DNA of 64,000 bases from Halovibrio salipaludis (GTDB lineage Bacteria > Pseudomonadota > Gammaproteobacteria > Pseudomonadales > Oleiphilaceae): contig NZ_NSKD01000002.1 in assembly GCF_002286965.1 (NCBI RefSeq), positions 186,001-250,000 of the forward strand, written 5' to 3'. The notes beneath the pieces are model-generated. The model saw nothing but the letters and a program-made list of their open reading frames with translations, ran no database searches and was not told the origin of the DNA. Position numbers and translations under genes: made by a program. Below are positions 45,715 through 54,618 of this stretch, piece by piece. How positions within the stretch are numbered: position 1 is the first letter of the stretch; each line of letters starts with the position of its first letter.

Positions 45715-47736
45715 ATGCACACAAGGAGCGATTGGCCCAGGGCGGTTCGGGAGCTGGAAAACGTATGGATTCCCATGCCGGACGGCTGCCATCTTGCCGC
45801 GCGGATATGGCTGCCCGAGGATGCCGAGGCGCATCCGGTACCGGCCATCCTGGAATACATTCCCTACCGCAAGGCCGACCTGCGCACCAAGGAAGATTCC
45901 ATCAATCACCCTTATTACGCGGGCCATGGCTATGCCGGTGTGCGGGTGGACATCCGTGGCAGCGGCGAGTCCGAGGGTGTGCTCACGGATGAATACACGC
46001 AACAGGAGCTCGACGACGGACTGGCGATTCTGAGCTGGATCGCCGCGCAGCCCTGGTGTACCGGCCGTGTCGGCATCATGGGGATCTCCTGGGGTGGTTT
46101 TAACGGCCTCCAGATCGCCGCCCTTCAGCCGCCCGAGCTGTATGCGGTGCTGACGGTGTGCTCCACGGATGATCGCTATGCCGACGATGTGCATTACATG
46201 GGCGGTTGCATGCTCAGCGACAATGTTTCCTGGGCTGGGGTCATGTTCGCCCACAACAGCTGCCCACCGGATCCGCGCCTCTTCGGGGATGGCTGGCGCG
46301 ATGACTGGTTCCAGCGTCTGCGGGGCAGTGGGCTCTGGCTGGAGACCTGGAGCAGTCACCAGACGCGCGATGACTTCTGGCGCCACGGGTCCGTGTGCGA
46401 GGATTTCAGCGCTATCCGCTGTCCGGTCTATGCGGTGAGCGGCTGGGCCGACGGCTATTCCAACAGCGTCTTCCGCCTGATGCAGCATCTGGATGTGCCC
46501 CGCAAGGGCCTTGTGGGTCCCTGGAGCCATAAGTACCCGCACCTGGGTCAGCCCGGTCCCGCCATTGGCTTCCTCCAGGACACGCTGCGCTGGTGGGATC
46601 ACTGGCTCAAGGATGAGGCGACCGGCATCATGGATGAGCCGCAGGTCAGGGTGTGGATGCAGGACAGTATCCGGCCCGCGACCCGTTACGTGGAGCGTCC
46701 CGGGCGCTGGATCGCCGAGAGCGAGTGGCCAAGCCCGCGTATCGAAAGCCGCGAGCTCCGCCTGACCCGCAACGGTCTGGAGCACGACGGCACGGCAGGC
46801 ACCAGTGAACCACTTCTGTGCCAGTCGCCGCTGCGCACCGGCCTGAGTGCCGGCAAGTGGTGTTCCTATTCCGCAGGGCCGGACATGCCGGGGGACCAGC
46901 GCGAGACGGATGGGGATTCCCTGTGCTTTGATACGGAGCCGTTGTCGGAAGCGGTTGAGATCTTTGGCCCGCCGGTGGTGGAGCTGGTTCTGGCCAGTGA
47001 CCAGCCTGAGGCCCAGGTCGCGGTTCGGCTGTGTGACGTGGCCCCGGACGGTGCCTCAACCCGGGTAACCTACGGGGTTCTGAACCTCAGCCACCGGGAC
47101 AGCCACGCCGAGCCGGCGTCCCTGGTGCCCGGTGAGACCTATCGCGTGCGCATTCAGCTCAATGACATTGCCCAGAATTTCCCGGCGGGCCATCGTATTC
47201 GCGTCAGTGTAAGCTCAAATTACTGGCCCCTGATCTGGCCGTCCCCGGACGCTACAGCACTGACCCTCTGGTCGGAGGTCAGCACCCTGACACTGCCGGT
47301 ACGCCCGCCCAGTGAGACTGATCGGCAACTCCCCGAGTTTGCGCCGCCCGAGGGCGCCCCCCACGTAGTAATGACCGAAATCGAGGCCGAGGCCACCAAC
47401 TGGTCACTGCATTACGATTTTGATGCCAACGCCCATACGCTGGAGGTCGATGATTCCGAGGGGATATTCCACATCGATGCCACCGGTACGGATGTCCAGA
47501 AGAGTGGTTACGAGCGCTACCGGATCGAGGGCGACGATGTTAATTCGGCCCAGGCTGAGACGTTCTGGCGCATGGGTTTTTTCCGCGATGACTGGCGAGT
47601 GAACACCGAAACCTGGACGCGTATGAGTTGCACCCCCGAGGCGTTCCGGATTGAGGCCACGCTCAGGGCGTATGAGCACGGGGAGCTGGTCTATGAGCAT
47701 GACTGGGATCGGTTGATTCCACGCCGGAACCTCTAG
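45715..47736 (+). CDS. CocE/NonD-family hydrolase (copy 2)
   Basis: A 673-residue paralogue of copy 1, with AGGAG 6 bases before the ATG. Catalytic Ser in GIMGISWGGFNGL, Asp in SGWADGYSNSV, His in GPWSHKYPHLG. The C-terminal jelly-roll and tail match the other copies. It is nearer to copy 3 than to copy 1 (shared DDVHYMGGCML, SGWADGYSNSVFRL). No signal peptide. The M20 gene follows after 47 bases in the same operon. Confidence 0.85.
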   Translation: MHTRSDWPRAVRELENVWIPMPDGCHLAARIWLPEDAEAHPVPAILEYIPYRKADLRTKEDSINHPYYAGHGYAGVRVDIRGSGESEGVLTDEYTQQELDDGLAILSWIAAQPWCTGRVGIMGISWGGFNGLQIAALQPPELYAVLTVCSTDDRYADDVHYMGGCMLSDNVSWAGVMFAHNSCPPDPRLFGDGWRDDWFQRLRGSGLWLETWSSHQTRDDFWRHGSVCEDFSAIRCPVYAVSGWADGYSNSVFRLMQHLDVPRKGLVGPWSHKYPHLGQPGPAIGFLQDTLRWWDHWLKDEATGIMDEPQVRVWMQDSIRPATRYVERPGRWIAESEWPSPRIESRELRLTRNGLEHDGTAGTSEPLLCQSPLRTGLSAGKWCSYSAGPDMPGDQRETDGDSLCFDTEPLSEAVEIFGPPVVELVLASDQPEAQVAVRLCDVAPDGASTRVTYGVLNLSHRDSHAEPASLVPGETYRVRIQLNDIAQNFPAGHRIRVSVSSNYWPLIWPSPDATALTLWSEVSTLTLPVRPPSETDRQLPEFAPPEGAPHVVMTEIEAEATNWSLHYDFDANAHTLEVDDSEGIFHIDATGTDVQKSGYERYRIEGDDVNSAQAETFWRMGFFRDDWRVNTETWTRMSCTPEAFRIEATLRAYEHGELVYEHDWDRLIPRRNL

Positions 47737-47783
47737 GAGCCGGGCGTCCGGGACCCCCTGTAAGCAGAAAGAGATGACCTGTT

Positions 47784-49097
47784 ATGACGGACCATTGCGA
47801 ATACATAGATGCCACCCGGGTTCGGCGGCGGCTGGTGGACCTGATCCGGATCCCGTCGGTGACCGGGCAGGAGGATGCGGTGATCGCCCGGCTTGCCGAG
47901 TGGCTCAATGAGCTCGGTGTGGAGGTGGACCACTGGAACGAGGGTATTGCGGATGTCCTCACGGATCCCAATTACCCGGGCCATGAGGTGGAGCGTGCCT
48001 GGCTGCCGGTTGTGGTTGGCGTGGTGCGGGGGCGCAAGCCGGGTCCCACGGTGGTTCTGACCGGGCACCTGGACGTTGTTCCACCGGGCGATATCAACCA
48101 GTGGACGATGGATCCGTATTCAGGGTATATGGACGGCGATACCGTCTATGGACGTGGCGCCAGTGACATGAAATCCGGCGTAGTGTCGGCTCTGGAAGCC
48201 TTCGAGGCCTTTGCCCTGGGCCCACGGGATTTCGCCGGCCGGGTTGTATTCGTGGGCGTGCCGGCGGAAGAGGACAGCGGCCTCGGCACGCTCGCAGCCA
48301 TCCGCAGGGGCTGGCATCCGGATGCCGTGGTTGTACCGGAACCCACCCTGGATGACGAGGGGTCCCCCAAGCTGGTGGTTGCCCATGCCGGCGCCATGTC
48401 GTTCTTCCTGGAAGTGATGGGACTGGCGGCCCACGCCAGCCGTCGGCATCTGGGGGAGAGCGCTCTGGATCATTACCTGGCGATCCACAGGGCCCTGCGC
48501 GAGGACGAAAAACGCATTAATGACGCCGAGGACCACCCGCTGATGCGGGCCCTGCACCTGCCGTACGCCACCAACGTGGGGCTGATCAACGGCGGTAACT
48601 GGTCGTCCAGCGTCATGGACCGGCTGACGGCGGAGATCCGCGTCGGGGTGACGCTCGACGAAACCGTGGAGCAGGCCAAGGCGCGGGTTCAGCGGGTGAT
48701 TGCCGAGGCCTGCGCGGGCGATCCCTGGCTGGAACAGAATCCGCCCCAGGCGCGGCTCATGGCGTCCGGTTTCGGCTCCGCGCATACCCCCATGGAGCAT
48801 CCACTGGTCACCACAATGGCGGATGCGGCGGCCTCGGTTTTCGGGCGTCCGGCGCGCATCACGGGAGCGCCCTATGGTTGCGACATGTCCGCCTGGGTGC
48901 GGCTGACCGGGGCTTCCACCGTCGTCTATGGGCCCGGCGATATCGACTGGGCCCATTCCGCGGACGAACGGGTGTCCCTGGAGGCCACGGAGAAGGTGGC
49001 GCACGTGCTCGTCCAGGCGACGGAGAAGCTGCTGACCTTCAGGCCCGAGGAACTGCGCCTGCAGGATTATGGAGAAGGCGTGACTGGAGGAGGGTGA
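47784..49097 (+). CDS. M20-family amidohydrolase (ArgE/DapE-like)
   Basis: A 437-residue dizinc hydrolase. Metal and catalytic residues: TGHLDVVPPGD (His, Asp), GRGASDMKSG (bridging Asp), VGVPAEEDSGLG (Glu-Glu), the Asp/Glu of VVPEPTLDD, and the late DIDWAHSADERV (His). A dimerisation domain sits between about 190 and 310. It would remove an acyl group or split a dipeptide, e.g. deacylate an amino acid. Flanked by two CocE-type hydrolases and part of the same operon. Confidence 0.88.
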   Translation: MTDHCEYIDATRVRRRLVDLIRIPSVTGQEDAVIARLAEWLNELGVEVDHWNEGIADVLTDPNYPGHEVERAWLPVVVGVVRGRKPGPTVVLTGHLDVVPPGDINQWTMDPYSGYMDGDTVYGRGASDMKSGVVSALEAFEAFALGPRDFAGRVVFVGVPAEEDSGLGTLAAIRRGWHPDAVVVPEPTLDDEGSPKLVVAHAGAMSFFLEVMGLAAHASRRHLGESALDHYLAIHRALREDEKRINDAEDHPLMRALHLPYATNVGLINGGNWSSSVMDRLTAEIRVGVTLDETVEQAKARVQRVIAEACAGDPWLEQNPPQARLMASGFGSAHTPMEHPLVTTMADAAASVFGRPARITGAPYGCDMSAWVRLTGASTVVYGPGDIDWAHSADERVSLEATEKVAHVLVQATEKLLTFRPEELRLQDYGEGVTGGG

Positions 49098-49153
49098 TGG
49101 CTTTAACCCCTTGCCAATGGCGCCAGCGCAATCCAACCCCTATTATGCAGATA

Positions 49154-49174
49154 GTTGCAACAATCATGTGCAAC
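49154..49174. promoter_or_regulatory. Inverted repeat before third hydrolase gene
   Basis: GTTGCA (49154-49159) and TGCAAC (49169-49174) with a 9-base spacer, 39 bases before the TTG start at 49213. It could be an internal operator or RNA hairpin. Confidence 0.3.
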
Positions 49175-49212
49175 ATGACCCCGAAATCCGGGCTATAAGG
49201 AAAACAACCGCA

Positions 49213-51234
49213 TTGAAAACCGTTACGTCCTTTCCCCACGCGACCAGGCACCTTGAACACGTATGGATCCCGATGTCCGATGGTACCCGCCTGGCGGCGC
49301 GCATCTGGATGCCGGAGGATGCCGAGACCAGTCCGGTGCCGGCGATCCTCGAATACATTCCCTATCGCAAGCGGGACAATACCCGTTCCAGGGACGCGCT
49401 GAACCATCCCTATTTCGCCGGGCACGGCTATGCCAGCATCCGGGTGGATATACGCGGCAGCGGTGACTCCGAAGGTGTCCTGCAGGATGAATACCTGCAG
49501 CGGGAACTGGATGACGGGGTGGAAATCATCCGCTGGATCGCGCAGCAGGACTGGTGCAGCGGTTCAGTAGGAATGATCGGCATTTCCTGGGGTGGTTTCA
49601 ACGGCCTGCAGATCGCCGCCCTGAGACCGCCCGAACTCAAGGCCGTCATCAGTGTCTGCTCCACCGATGACCGTTACGCGGACGACGTCCACTACATGGG
49701 CGGCTGCATGCTGACGGACAACCTTTCCTGGGCGTCAACAATGTTCGCCTACACCAGCCTTCCGCCGGATCCCGAACTGGTGGGGGAGAAGTGGCGCGAT
49801 ATGTGGCGGGACCGGCTGGAGCACAGTGGCCTCTGGCTGGAAAACTGGCTTGAGCATCAGCGCCGGGACGACTTCTGGCGTCATGGCTCCATCTGCGAGG
49901 ATTTCCCGGCGGTGCAGTGCCCGGTGATGGCGGTCAGTGGCTGGGCCGATGGCTATTCCAACAGCGTATTCCGGCTGCTGAGCAATCTCGATGTGCCCAC
50001 CAAGGGGCTGATCGGACCCTGGAGCCACATGTACCCGCACATGGGTAAGCCTGGGCCCGCCATCGGGTTCCTGCAGGAGTCCGTGCGCTGGTGGGATCAC
50101 TGGCTCAAGGGAAAGGACACGGGCATCATGGATGAGCCGGATTTCCGCGTCTGGATGCAGGACAGCGTCCCCCCTGCGACGGAGTACACGCGGCGGCCGG
50201 GGCGCTGGATTGCGGAGCCGGGTTGGCCGTCGTCCAATGTCCATGAAACCGTCTATGGTCTGAGTGAGGGCCATCTGGTTGATCCTGAAACGCCGGTCAG
50301 TGACACGCCCTTATGGATCCAGTCGCCCCTGAGCCTGGGCCTGTTCGCGGGCAAGTGGTGCTCCTACAGCGCCACGCCGGACCTGCCCCATGACCAGCGC
50401 GAGGAAGACGGCGGTGCACTGGTGTTCGACACCGAGCCCCTGAGCGAACCCCTGGAGATCATGGGCGCGCCGGTCATCGAGCTGGAGCTGGAGGCGAACA
50501 AGCCCCAGGCAATGATCTGTGTCCGCCTCTCGGACCTGGCGCCGGACAACAAGGCCACCCGCAGCACCTACGGCATGCTCAATCTCAGCCACCGGCACAG
50601 TCACGGCGAGCCCAGCCCCCTGGTGCCCGGCGAACGCTATCGTGTGGCGGTGCAACTGAATGGTATCGCCCAGCGTTTTCCCGCAGGGCACCGTCTGCGG
50701 ATCTCGGTCTCCACCTCCTACTGGCCGCTCGCCTGGCCGGCGCCGGAGGTCGCCTGCCTGACCGTGCACCCGCGTGGCAGCCGCCTTCGTTTGCCGGTGC
50801 GACCACCGCGCGAGTCGGATGAGCAACTGCCGGCCTTCGGGGAGCCGGAGTCGGCACCAGCGATAGCCACCCCGGCCATTGAGGCGCCGGAACAGAACTG
50901 GCGAGTGATACGCGATCTCTCCCGGGACGAATCCACGCTGGAAGTGATCAAGAACGACGGCACTTTCAGGATCGAGGAGATCGACCTCACCCTGTGGAGC
51001 GATACGCGCGAGTGGTATAGCCATGTGGGTGAGGATTTTGAGTCCATGCGTGGCGAGACTTATTGTGTCAGCGGAATGGCCCGTGGCGACTGGTCCGTGG
51101 AGGTCACAACCCGCACCGTGCTCACCGCAAGCCGTACCCATTTCCACGTTTATGCGGAAATGGACGCCTATGAGGGGGATGAGCGTGTGGTGGCAAAAAA
51201 CTGGAACAGCTATGTGCCACGTGACCATAACTGA
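49213..51234 (+). CDS. CocE/NonD-family hydrolase (copy 3), TTG start
   Basis: A 673-residue paralogue. The TTG at 49213 is chosen over ATG 49111: AAGGA (49197-49201) lies 11 bases upstream, and from TTG the product aligns residue by residue with copies 1 and 2 (KTVTSFPHATRHLEHVWIPM) and has the same length as copy 2. The 34 residues from the upstream ATG look unlike protein. Ser is in GMIGISWGGFNGL, Asp in SGWADGYSNSV, His in GPWSHMYPHMG. It precedes the EctC fusion by 80 bases. Confidence 0.85.
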   Translation: MKTVTSFPHATRHLEHVWIPMSDGTRLAARIWMPEDAETSPVPAILEYIPYRKRDNTRSRDALNHPYFAGHGYASIRVDIRGSGDSEGVLQDEYLQRELDDGVEIIRWIAQQDWCSGSVGMIGISWGGFNGLQIAALRPPELKAVISVCSTDDRYADDVHYMGGCMLTDNLSWASTMFAYTSLPPDPELVGEKWRDMWRDRLEHSGLWLENWLEHQRRDDFWRHGSICEDFPAVQCPVMAVSGWADGYSNSVFRLLSNLDVPTKGLIGPWSHMYPHMGKPGPAIGFLQESVRWWDHWLKGKDTGIMDEPDFRVWMQDSVPPATEYTRRPGRWIAEPGWPSSNVHETVYGLSEGHLVDPETPVSDTPLWIQSPLSLGLFAGKWCSYSATPDLPHDQREEDGGALVFDTEPLSEPLEIMGAPVIELELEANKPQAMICVRLSDLAPDNKATRSTYGMLNLSHRHSHGEPSPLVPGERYRVAVQLNGIAQRFPAGHRLRISVSTSYWPLAWPAPEVACLTVHPRGSRLRLPVRPPRESDEQLPAFGEPESAPAIATPAIEAPEQNWRVIRDLSRDESTLEVIKNDGTFRIEEIDLTLWSDTREWYSHVGEDFESMRGETYCVSGMARGDWSVEVTTRTVLTASRTHFHVYAEMDAYEGDERVVAKNWNSYVPRDHN

Positions 51235-51314
51235 ATTTTGGCTGGGTCCACTATCGACAGTGCTGGGAATACACGCTTGGCCCCTGTTCGGAATCCAGAT
51301 GAGGGAAGGAAACT

Positions 51315-52985
51315 ATGATCTATCGTCACGTTAATGAGCTTGCTGATACCAACCGGGTTGTATCAGGACCCAACTATTCAAGCCGGCGCCTGATCCGCCG
51401 CGATGACCGTATGGGTTATTCGCTGCATGACACCATCATGCAGGCCGGAACCGAGAATCGTTTCTGGCACAGGCACCACATGGAAACCGTCTACTGCATC
51501 CGCGGCGAGGGCGAGGTGGAAACCATCCGGGATGGTACCCGCCACCCCCTCAATCCCGGGGCTGTGTACGCGCTCAGCCAGAACGAGGAGTACGTTGTAC
51601 GGGCGCATACCGAGCTGCAGCTGCTGTGCGTGTACTACCCGGCGCTTGCGGGGCACGAGATTGAAGATGAGAACGGCTCGTTCAACCTGTTTGCCGAGGA
51701 AACGATCTTTGTTATCGGGCTGAACGACTTCAACCGGGAAATGCTGGCCACCATCGACATGGCCGACCACTACAACTTCGTGCCACTGCTCAACTCGCGG
51801 CAGATCCTGGAGCAGCAGAAATACGAGATCCAGGACATCATCCAGCAGGCCAAGAAACAGATCCGCGAACACAAAGGGGCAGTGGACGGCGTTATCCACT
51901 ACATTGATTTCCCCGTAAGTACCATTGTGCCTATTATCTGTGACGCCTTTGACCTGGCGTCGGCAAGCCTGGAATCCGTGCTGAAATGCGAGCACAAATA
52001 CTGGAGCCGGATTGAACAGCGCGCGGTTGTTCCGGATAACATCCCGACGTTCACCGCCTTCAATCCGTTTGACGAGCAGGCCCTGGACAGGGTGCTTGAA
52101 GTCATGGACTTTCCGTTCTGGATCAAGCCGGTGAAATCCTTCTCCTCCTACCTCGGGTTCCGGATTGACGAGGCCAGCCAGTTCCACGAGGCCATGAAGG
52201 AAGTGCGGGACAACATCGGCCGTTTCTCCGGCCCCTTCAACTACCTGCTCGACATGGTCACCATGCCGCCGGAATTCGATGAGATCGGCGGTGAGTACTG
52301 CATCGCCGAGAGCATCATCGGCGGCATGCAGTGCACCCAGGAAGGTTTCTCCTGCAAGGGGGAAGTGGAGGTGTACGGCACCGTGGACTCCTTCCGCGAG
52401 GCCAACCTGACCACGTTCTCCAGTTACCAGTACCCGACCATTCTCCCGGACGAGGTGCAGGAGCGGATGACCGAGATCACCCAGAAGGTGGTCAGGCACA
52501 TCGGCTACGACAATGCGCCGTTCAACATCGAATATTTCTGGGACCGGGAAAAGGACCAGATCTGGCTGCTGGAAATCAATACCCGCATCTCAGAGTCCCA
52601 CTGCCGGCTTTTCCAGAAGGTGGATGGCCGTTCCCACCATCAGGTGGCCGTGGAACTGGCGGCCGGGCGCCGGCCGACTTTCCCGCACCGTCAGGGCAAG
52701 TTCGAGGTCTCGGGCAAGTTCTTCCTGCGTGAGTGGGAGGATGCCTATGTGGCGCAGGTTCCCAGCGAGGAGACGGTCCGCCGGATCGAACAGGAGATCA
52801 TCCCGGACTCCACCATCCAGGTCGTCGCCGAGCCCGGCCAACGCCTGTCAGACCTGATGGACCAGGACAGTTACAGTTACCGGGTGGCGCTGTTGTTCCT
52901 TGGGGGTTCTTCCAAGCAGGACCTTGAGAAGAAGCGCCGCCAGTGCGAGGAGCTGCTGTACCAGGAGTTCGTGTTCGAGCGTTAG
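51315..52985 (+). CDS. Ectoine synthase-like cupin fused to ATP-grasp ligase
   Basis: The 556-residue protein is a two-domain fusion. Residues 1-128 align with ectoine synthase EctC without gaps: MGYSLHDTIMQAGTENRF, METVYCIRGEGEVET and LNPGAVYALSQNEEYVVRA. Numbering coincides with EctC: Glu57 and Tyr85 of the iron site are kept, but position 93 is Tyr instead of His. Residues about 130-556 are an ATP-grasp ligase paralogous to the one at 44324 (KCEHKYWSRIEQRAVVPDN, FWIKPVKSFSSYLGFRI, FNIEYFWD, LLEINTRISESHC). AAGGA precedes the ATG. No ectA or ectB is nearby. It may bind or cyclise an ectoine-like moiety and ligate it; the true reaction is unknown. Confidence 0.85.
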   Translation: MIYRHVNELADTNRVVSGPNYSSRRLIRRDDRMGYSLHDTIMQAGTENRFWHRHHMETVYCIRGEGEVETIRDGTRHPLNPGAVYALSQNEEYVVRAHTELQLLCVYYPALAGHEIEDENGSFNLFAEETIFVIGLNDFNREMLATIDMADHYNFVPLLNSRQILEQQKYEIQDIIQQAKKQIREHKGAVDGVIHYIDFPVSTIVPIICDAFDLASASLESVLKCEHKYWSRIEQRAVVPDNIPTFTAFNPFDEQALDRVLEVMDFPFWIKPVKSFSSYLGFRIDEASQFHEAMKEVRDNIGRFSGPFNYLLDMVTMPPEFDEIGGEYCIAESIIGGMQCTQEGFSCKGEVEVYGTVDSFREANLTTFSSYQYPTILPDEVQERMTEITQKVVRHIGYDNAPFNIEYFWDREKDQIWLLEINTRISESHCRLFQKVDGRSHHQVAVELAAGRRPTFPHRQGKFEVSGKFFLREWEDAYVAQVPSEETVRRIEQEIIPDSTIQVVAEPGQRLSDLMDQDSYSYRVALLFLGGSSKQDLEKKRRQCEELLYQEFVFER

Positions 52986-53012
52986 CCCCACCGGCTCTGC
53001 CCGTTCACGTTC

Positions 53013-53051
53013 ATCCGCCCCGGGAACTCACTTTTCCTTCCCGGGGCGGAT
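53013..53051. terminator. Strong bidirectional terminator
   Basis: A perfect 14-bp GC-rich stem (53013-53026 with 53038-53051) and 11-base loop. It ends the ligase/hydrolase operon and overlaps the 3' end of the convergent gene at 53028. TTGTTTCT follows on the plus strand. Confidence 0.75.
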
Positions 53052-54098
53052 TGTTTCTCCATGGCTGAGGACACGGAACGCCGCCTCCGGGATGCCTGCT
53101 CGTTCCCGCGCCTCGGCGAGCTTCTTCGGAGGTTCGTCGAGGCGTTCATCGGTCAGCCCCTCGAAGGTGCCCCAGTGGATGGCGATGGCCCGGCGGGCGC
53201 CGACATCCTTCATGGCCTGTACGGATTCCTCCGGGTTCACGTGGTTGCTCTTCATGAACCAGCGCGGCTCGTAGGCGCCGATGGGCAGGGCGGCCAGGTC
53301 GTAGCCGTCCGTCCGGGCGCCAATGTCTTTCAGATCTTTTGAATAGCCGAAGTCCCCGCCGAACAGGAAATCGAAATCCGGGTGTTCCACCGCCCAGGCC
53401 CCCCACAGCATCTCGTTCTCGTCCCAGGGGGTGCGCGAGCTCCAGTGCTGGACCGGCAGGAAGCGGAGGGTGACACCCCGGAAGTCATGGGTCTGCCACC
53501 AGTCCATGGGGGTCAGGTGGGACTCGTCGCCGTCTGTGACGTTGTCGAGGAACCACTGGTCCATGCCCAGCGGGAGAAAGAATCGCGGCGGCCCGCCGTC
53601 CTGCTGATAGAGCGCCGTTACGGATGCCAAATCCAGGTGGTCGTAATGGGCGTGGGAGATCACCACAGCGTCAATGTGTGGCAGGTTTTCCAGTGCCACC
53701 CCGGGTGGTTGATGCCGGGGTGGACCGGCGAAGGAGAGTGGGGATGCTCGGGTGGAGAACTGGGGATCGGTGAGAATGTTCAACCCGCCCACCTGCAGAA
53801 GGACGGTCGCGTGGCCGATCCAGGTCACGGCCACCTCATCGTCGTTGTTCTGGATGAACGCCAGATCCGGCTCAATGCCCTTGATGGGCTCGGTCGGCGG
53901 TTTGGGGAGGTCGTTCCACCAGCGATTCCACTGCCAGCGCAGGAAATCGCCACCCCCGGGCTTCTCCGGGTTGTAGTTGTTGGTGAAGCCCGATTGGGTG
54001 TGGTGCGGTTTATCCGGATCGTAGTACGGGTTCACGTTGCTGCATCCCATGCTCAGGGCCATCAGCCCAACCAGTGCCAGCGCGGGTTGTCGCAGCAT
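53028..54098 (-). CDS. MBL-fold hydrolase lipoprotein (UlaG/NAPE-PLD-like)
   Basis: A 356-residue metallo-beta-lactamase-fold protein from ATG 54098 with a lipobox (LMALSMGC, Cys about 19), so lipid-anchored. Metal site: VISHAHYDHLDLASV, with TWIGHATVLLQVGGLNILTDP before it and LFGGDFGYSKD and AIHWGTFEGL after. This resembles NAPE-PLD/RomA-type phosphodiesterases acting on lipids. A longer upstream start would lose the lipobox position. It follows the DCC gene by 20 bases. Confidence 0.85.
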   Translation of the reverse strand: MLRQPALALVGLMALSMGCSNVNPYYDPDKPHHTQSGFTNNYNPEKPGGGDFLRWQWNRWWNDLPKPPTEPIKGIEPDLAFIQNNDDEVAVTWIGHATVLLQVGGLNILTDPQFSTRASPLSFAGPPRHQPPGVALENLPHIDAVVISHAHYDHLDLASVTALYQQDGGPPRFFLPLGMDQWFLDNVTDGDESHLTPMDWWQTHDFRGVTLRFLPVQHWSSRTPWDENEMLWGAWAVEHPDFDFLFGGDFGYSKDLKDIGARTDGYDLAALPIGAYEPRWFMKSNHVNPEESVQAMKDVGARRAIAIHWGTFEGLTDERLDEPPKKLAEARERAGIPEAAFRVLSHGETIRPGKEK

Positions 54099-54118
54099 GC
54101 CGTCAGCGTCCTTCCGGT

Positions 54119-54493
54119 TCAATGGCTGCCGGGTACTATCGCACATCCGTAACGCCGGCAATAGCGCCGCTCAGCCCAACGGTTGTAGGCGCCTTCGGCC
54201 AGTGTCCGGATGCCAGGAATGAGCATCAACCGGAAGAGGAAGCCGAAAGGCGTATGACGCCAGGTCTGGACCGTTGCCTGGAGTCCTGTCCGGTAGATGC
54301 CCTCGTCATCGAGCAGATGCAGCCGCTGAAGCAGGTGTTCATGGGGAATACCGGGCCAGACCTCCGAATCCTGCAGGCCGTGGACATCGATAAGCCGCAG
54401 GTGGTCATCGCCAATGCGCCGCAGCAGACGGATCTCCTTCATGCAGAGCGGGCACTGGCCATCGTAGAAGAGTGTATCCATGCAGTTTTCCAT
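54119..54493 (-). CDS. DCC-family (DUF393) thiol-disulfide oxidoreductase-like protein
   Basis: A 124-residue protein (MENCMDTLFYDGQCPLCMKE...). The motif LFYDGQCPLC near residue 8-17 is diagnostic of DUF393/DCC proteins. The C-terminal half ends YNRWAERRYCRRYGC, also typical. Start could be 54493 or the internal ATG 54481. Upstream frames to 54568 are not convincing. Probably co-transcribed with the lipoprotein gene. Confidence 0.8.
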   Translation of the reverse strand: MENCMDTLFYDGQCPLCMKEIRLLRRIGDDHLRLIDVHGLQDSEVWPGIPHEHLLQRLHLLDDEGIYRTGLQATVQTWRHTPFGFLFRLMLIPGIRTLAEGAYNRWAERRYCRRYGCAIVPGSH

Positions 54494-54618
54494 GCAGACA
54501 GTGGGAGTGCCGTGATATACGGTCAAAGGGAGCGTACGGACCAGCAGGGGTCCATAAAGAGGTTTCAAGCGTAATCAGGACAGATTCGCTAAAGCGTGGA
54601 TGGCTGGCTGGGATTTTT

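Noticed and set aside
49111-49212. N-terminal extension of the third hydrolase from ATG 49111
   Set aside because: The 34 extra residues have no match in the two paralogues, and a good RBS precedes the in-frame TTG at 49213.
51315-52985. A normal ectoine biosynthesis gene (ectC)
   Set aside because: No ectA, ectB or ask gene is adjacent, the protein is fused to an ATP-grasp domain, and the iron-binding His93 is Tyr.
54472-54618. Upstream extension of the RibD-like gene
   Set aside because: It would overlap the divergent DCC gene start and has no similarity to the family.
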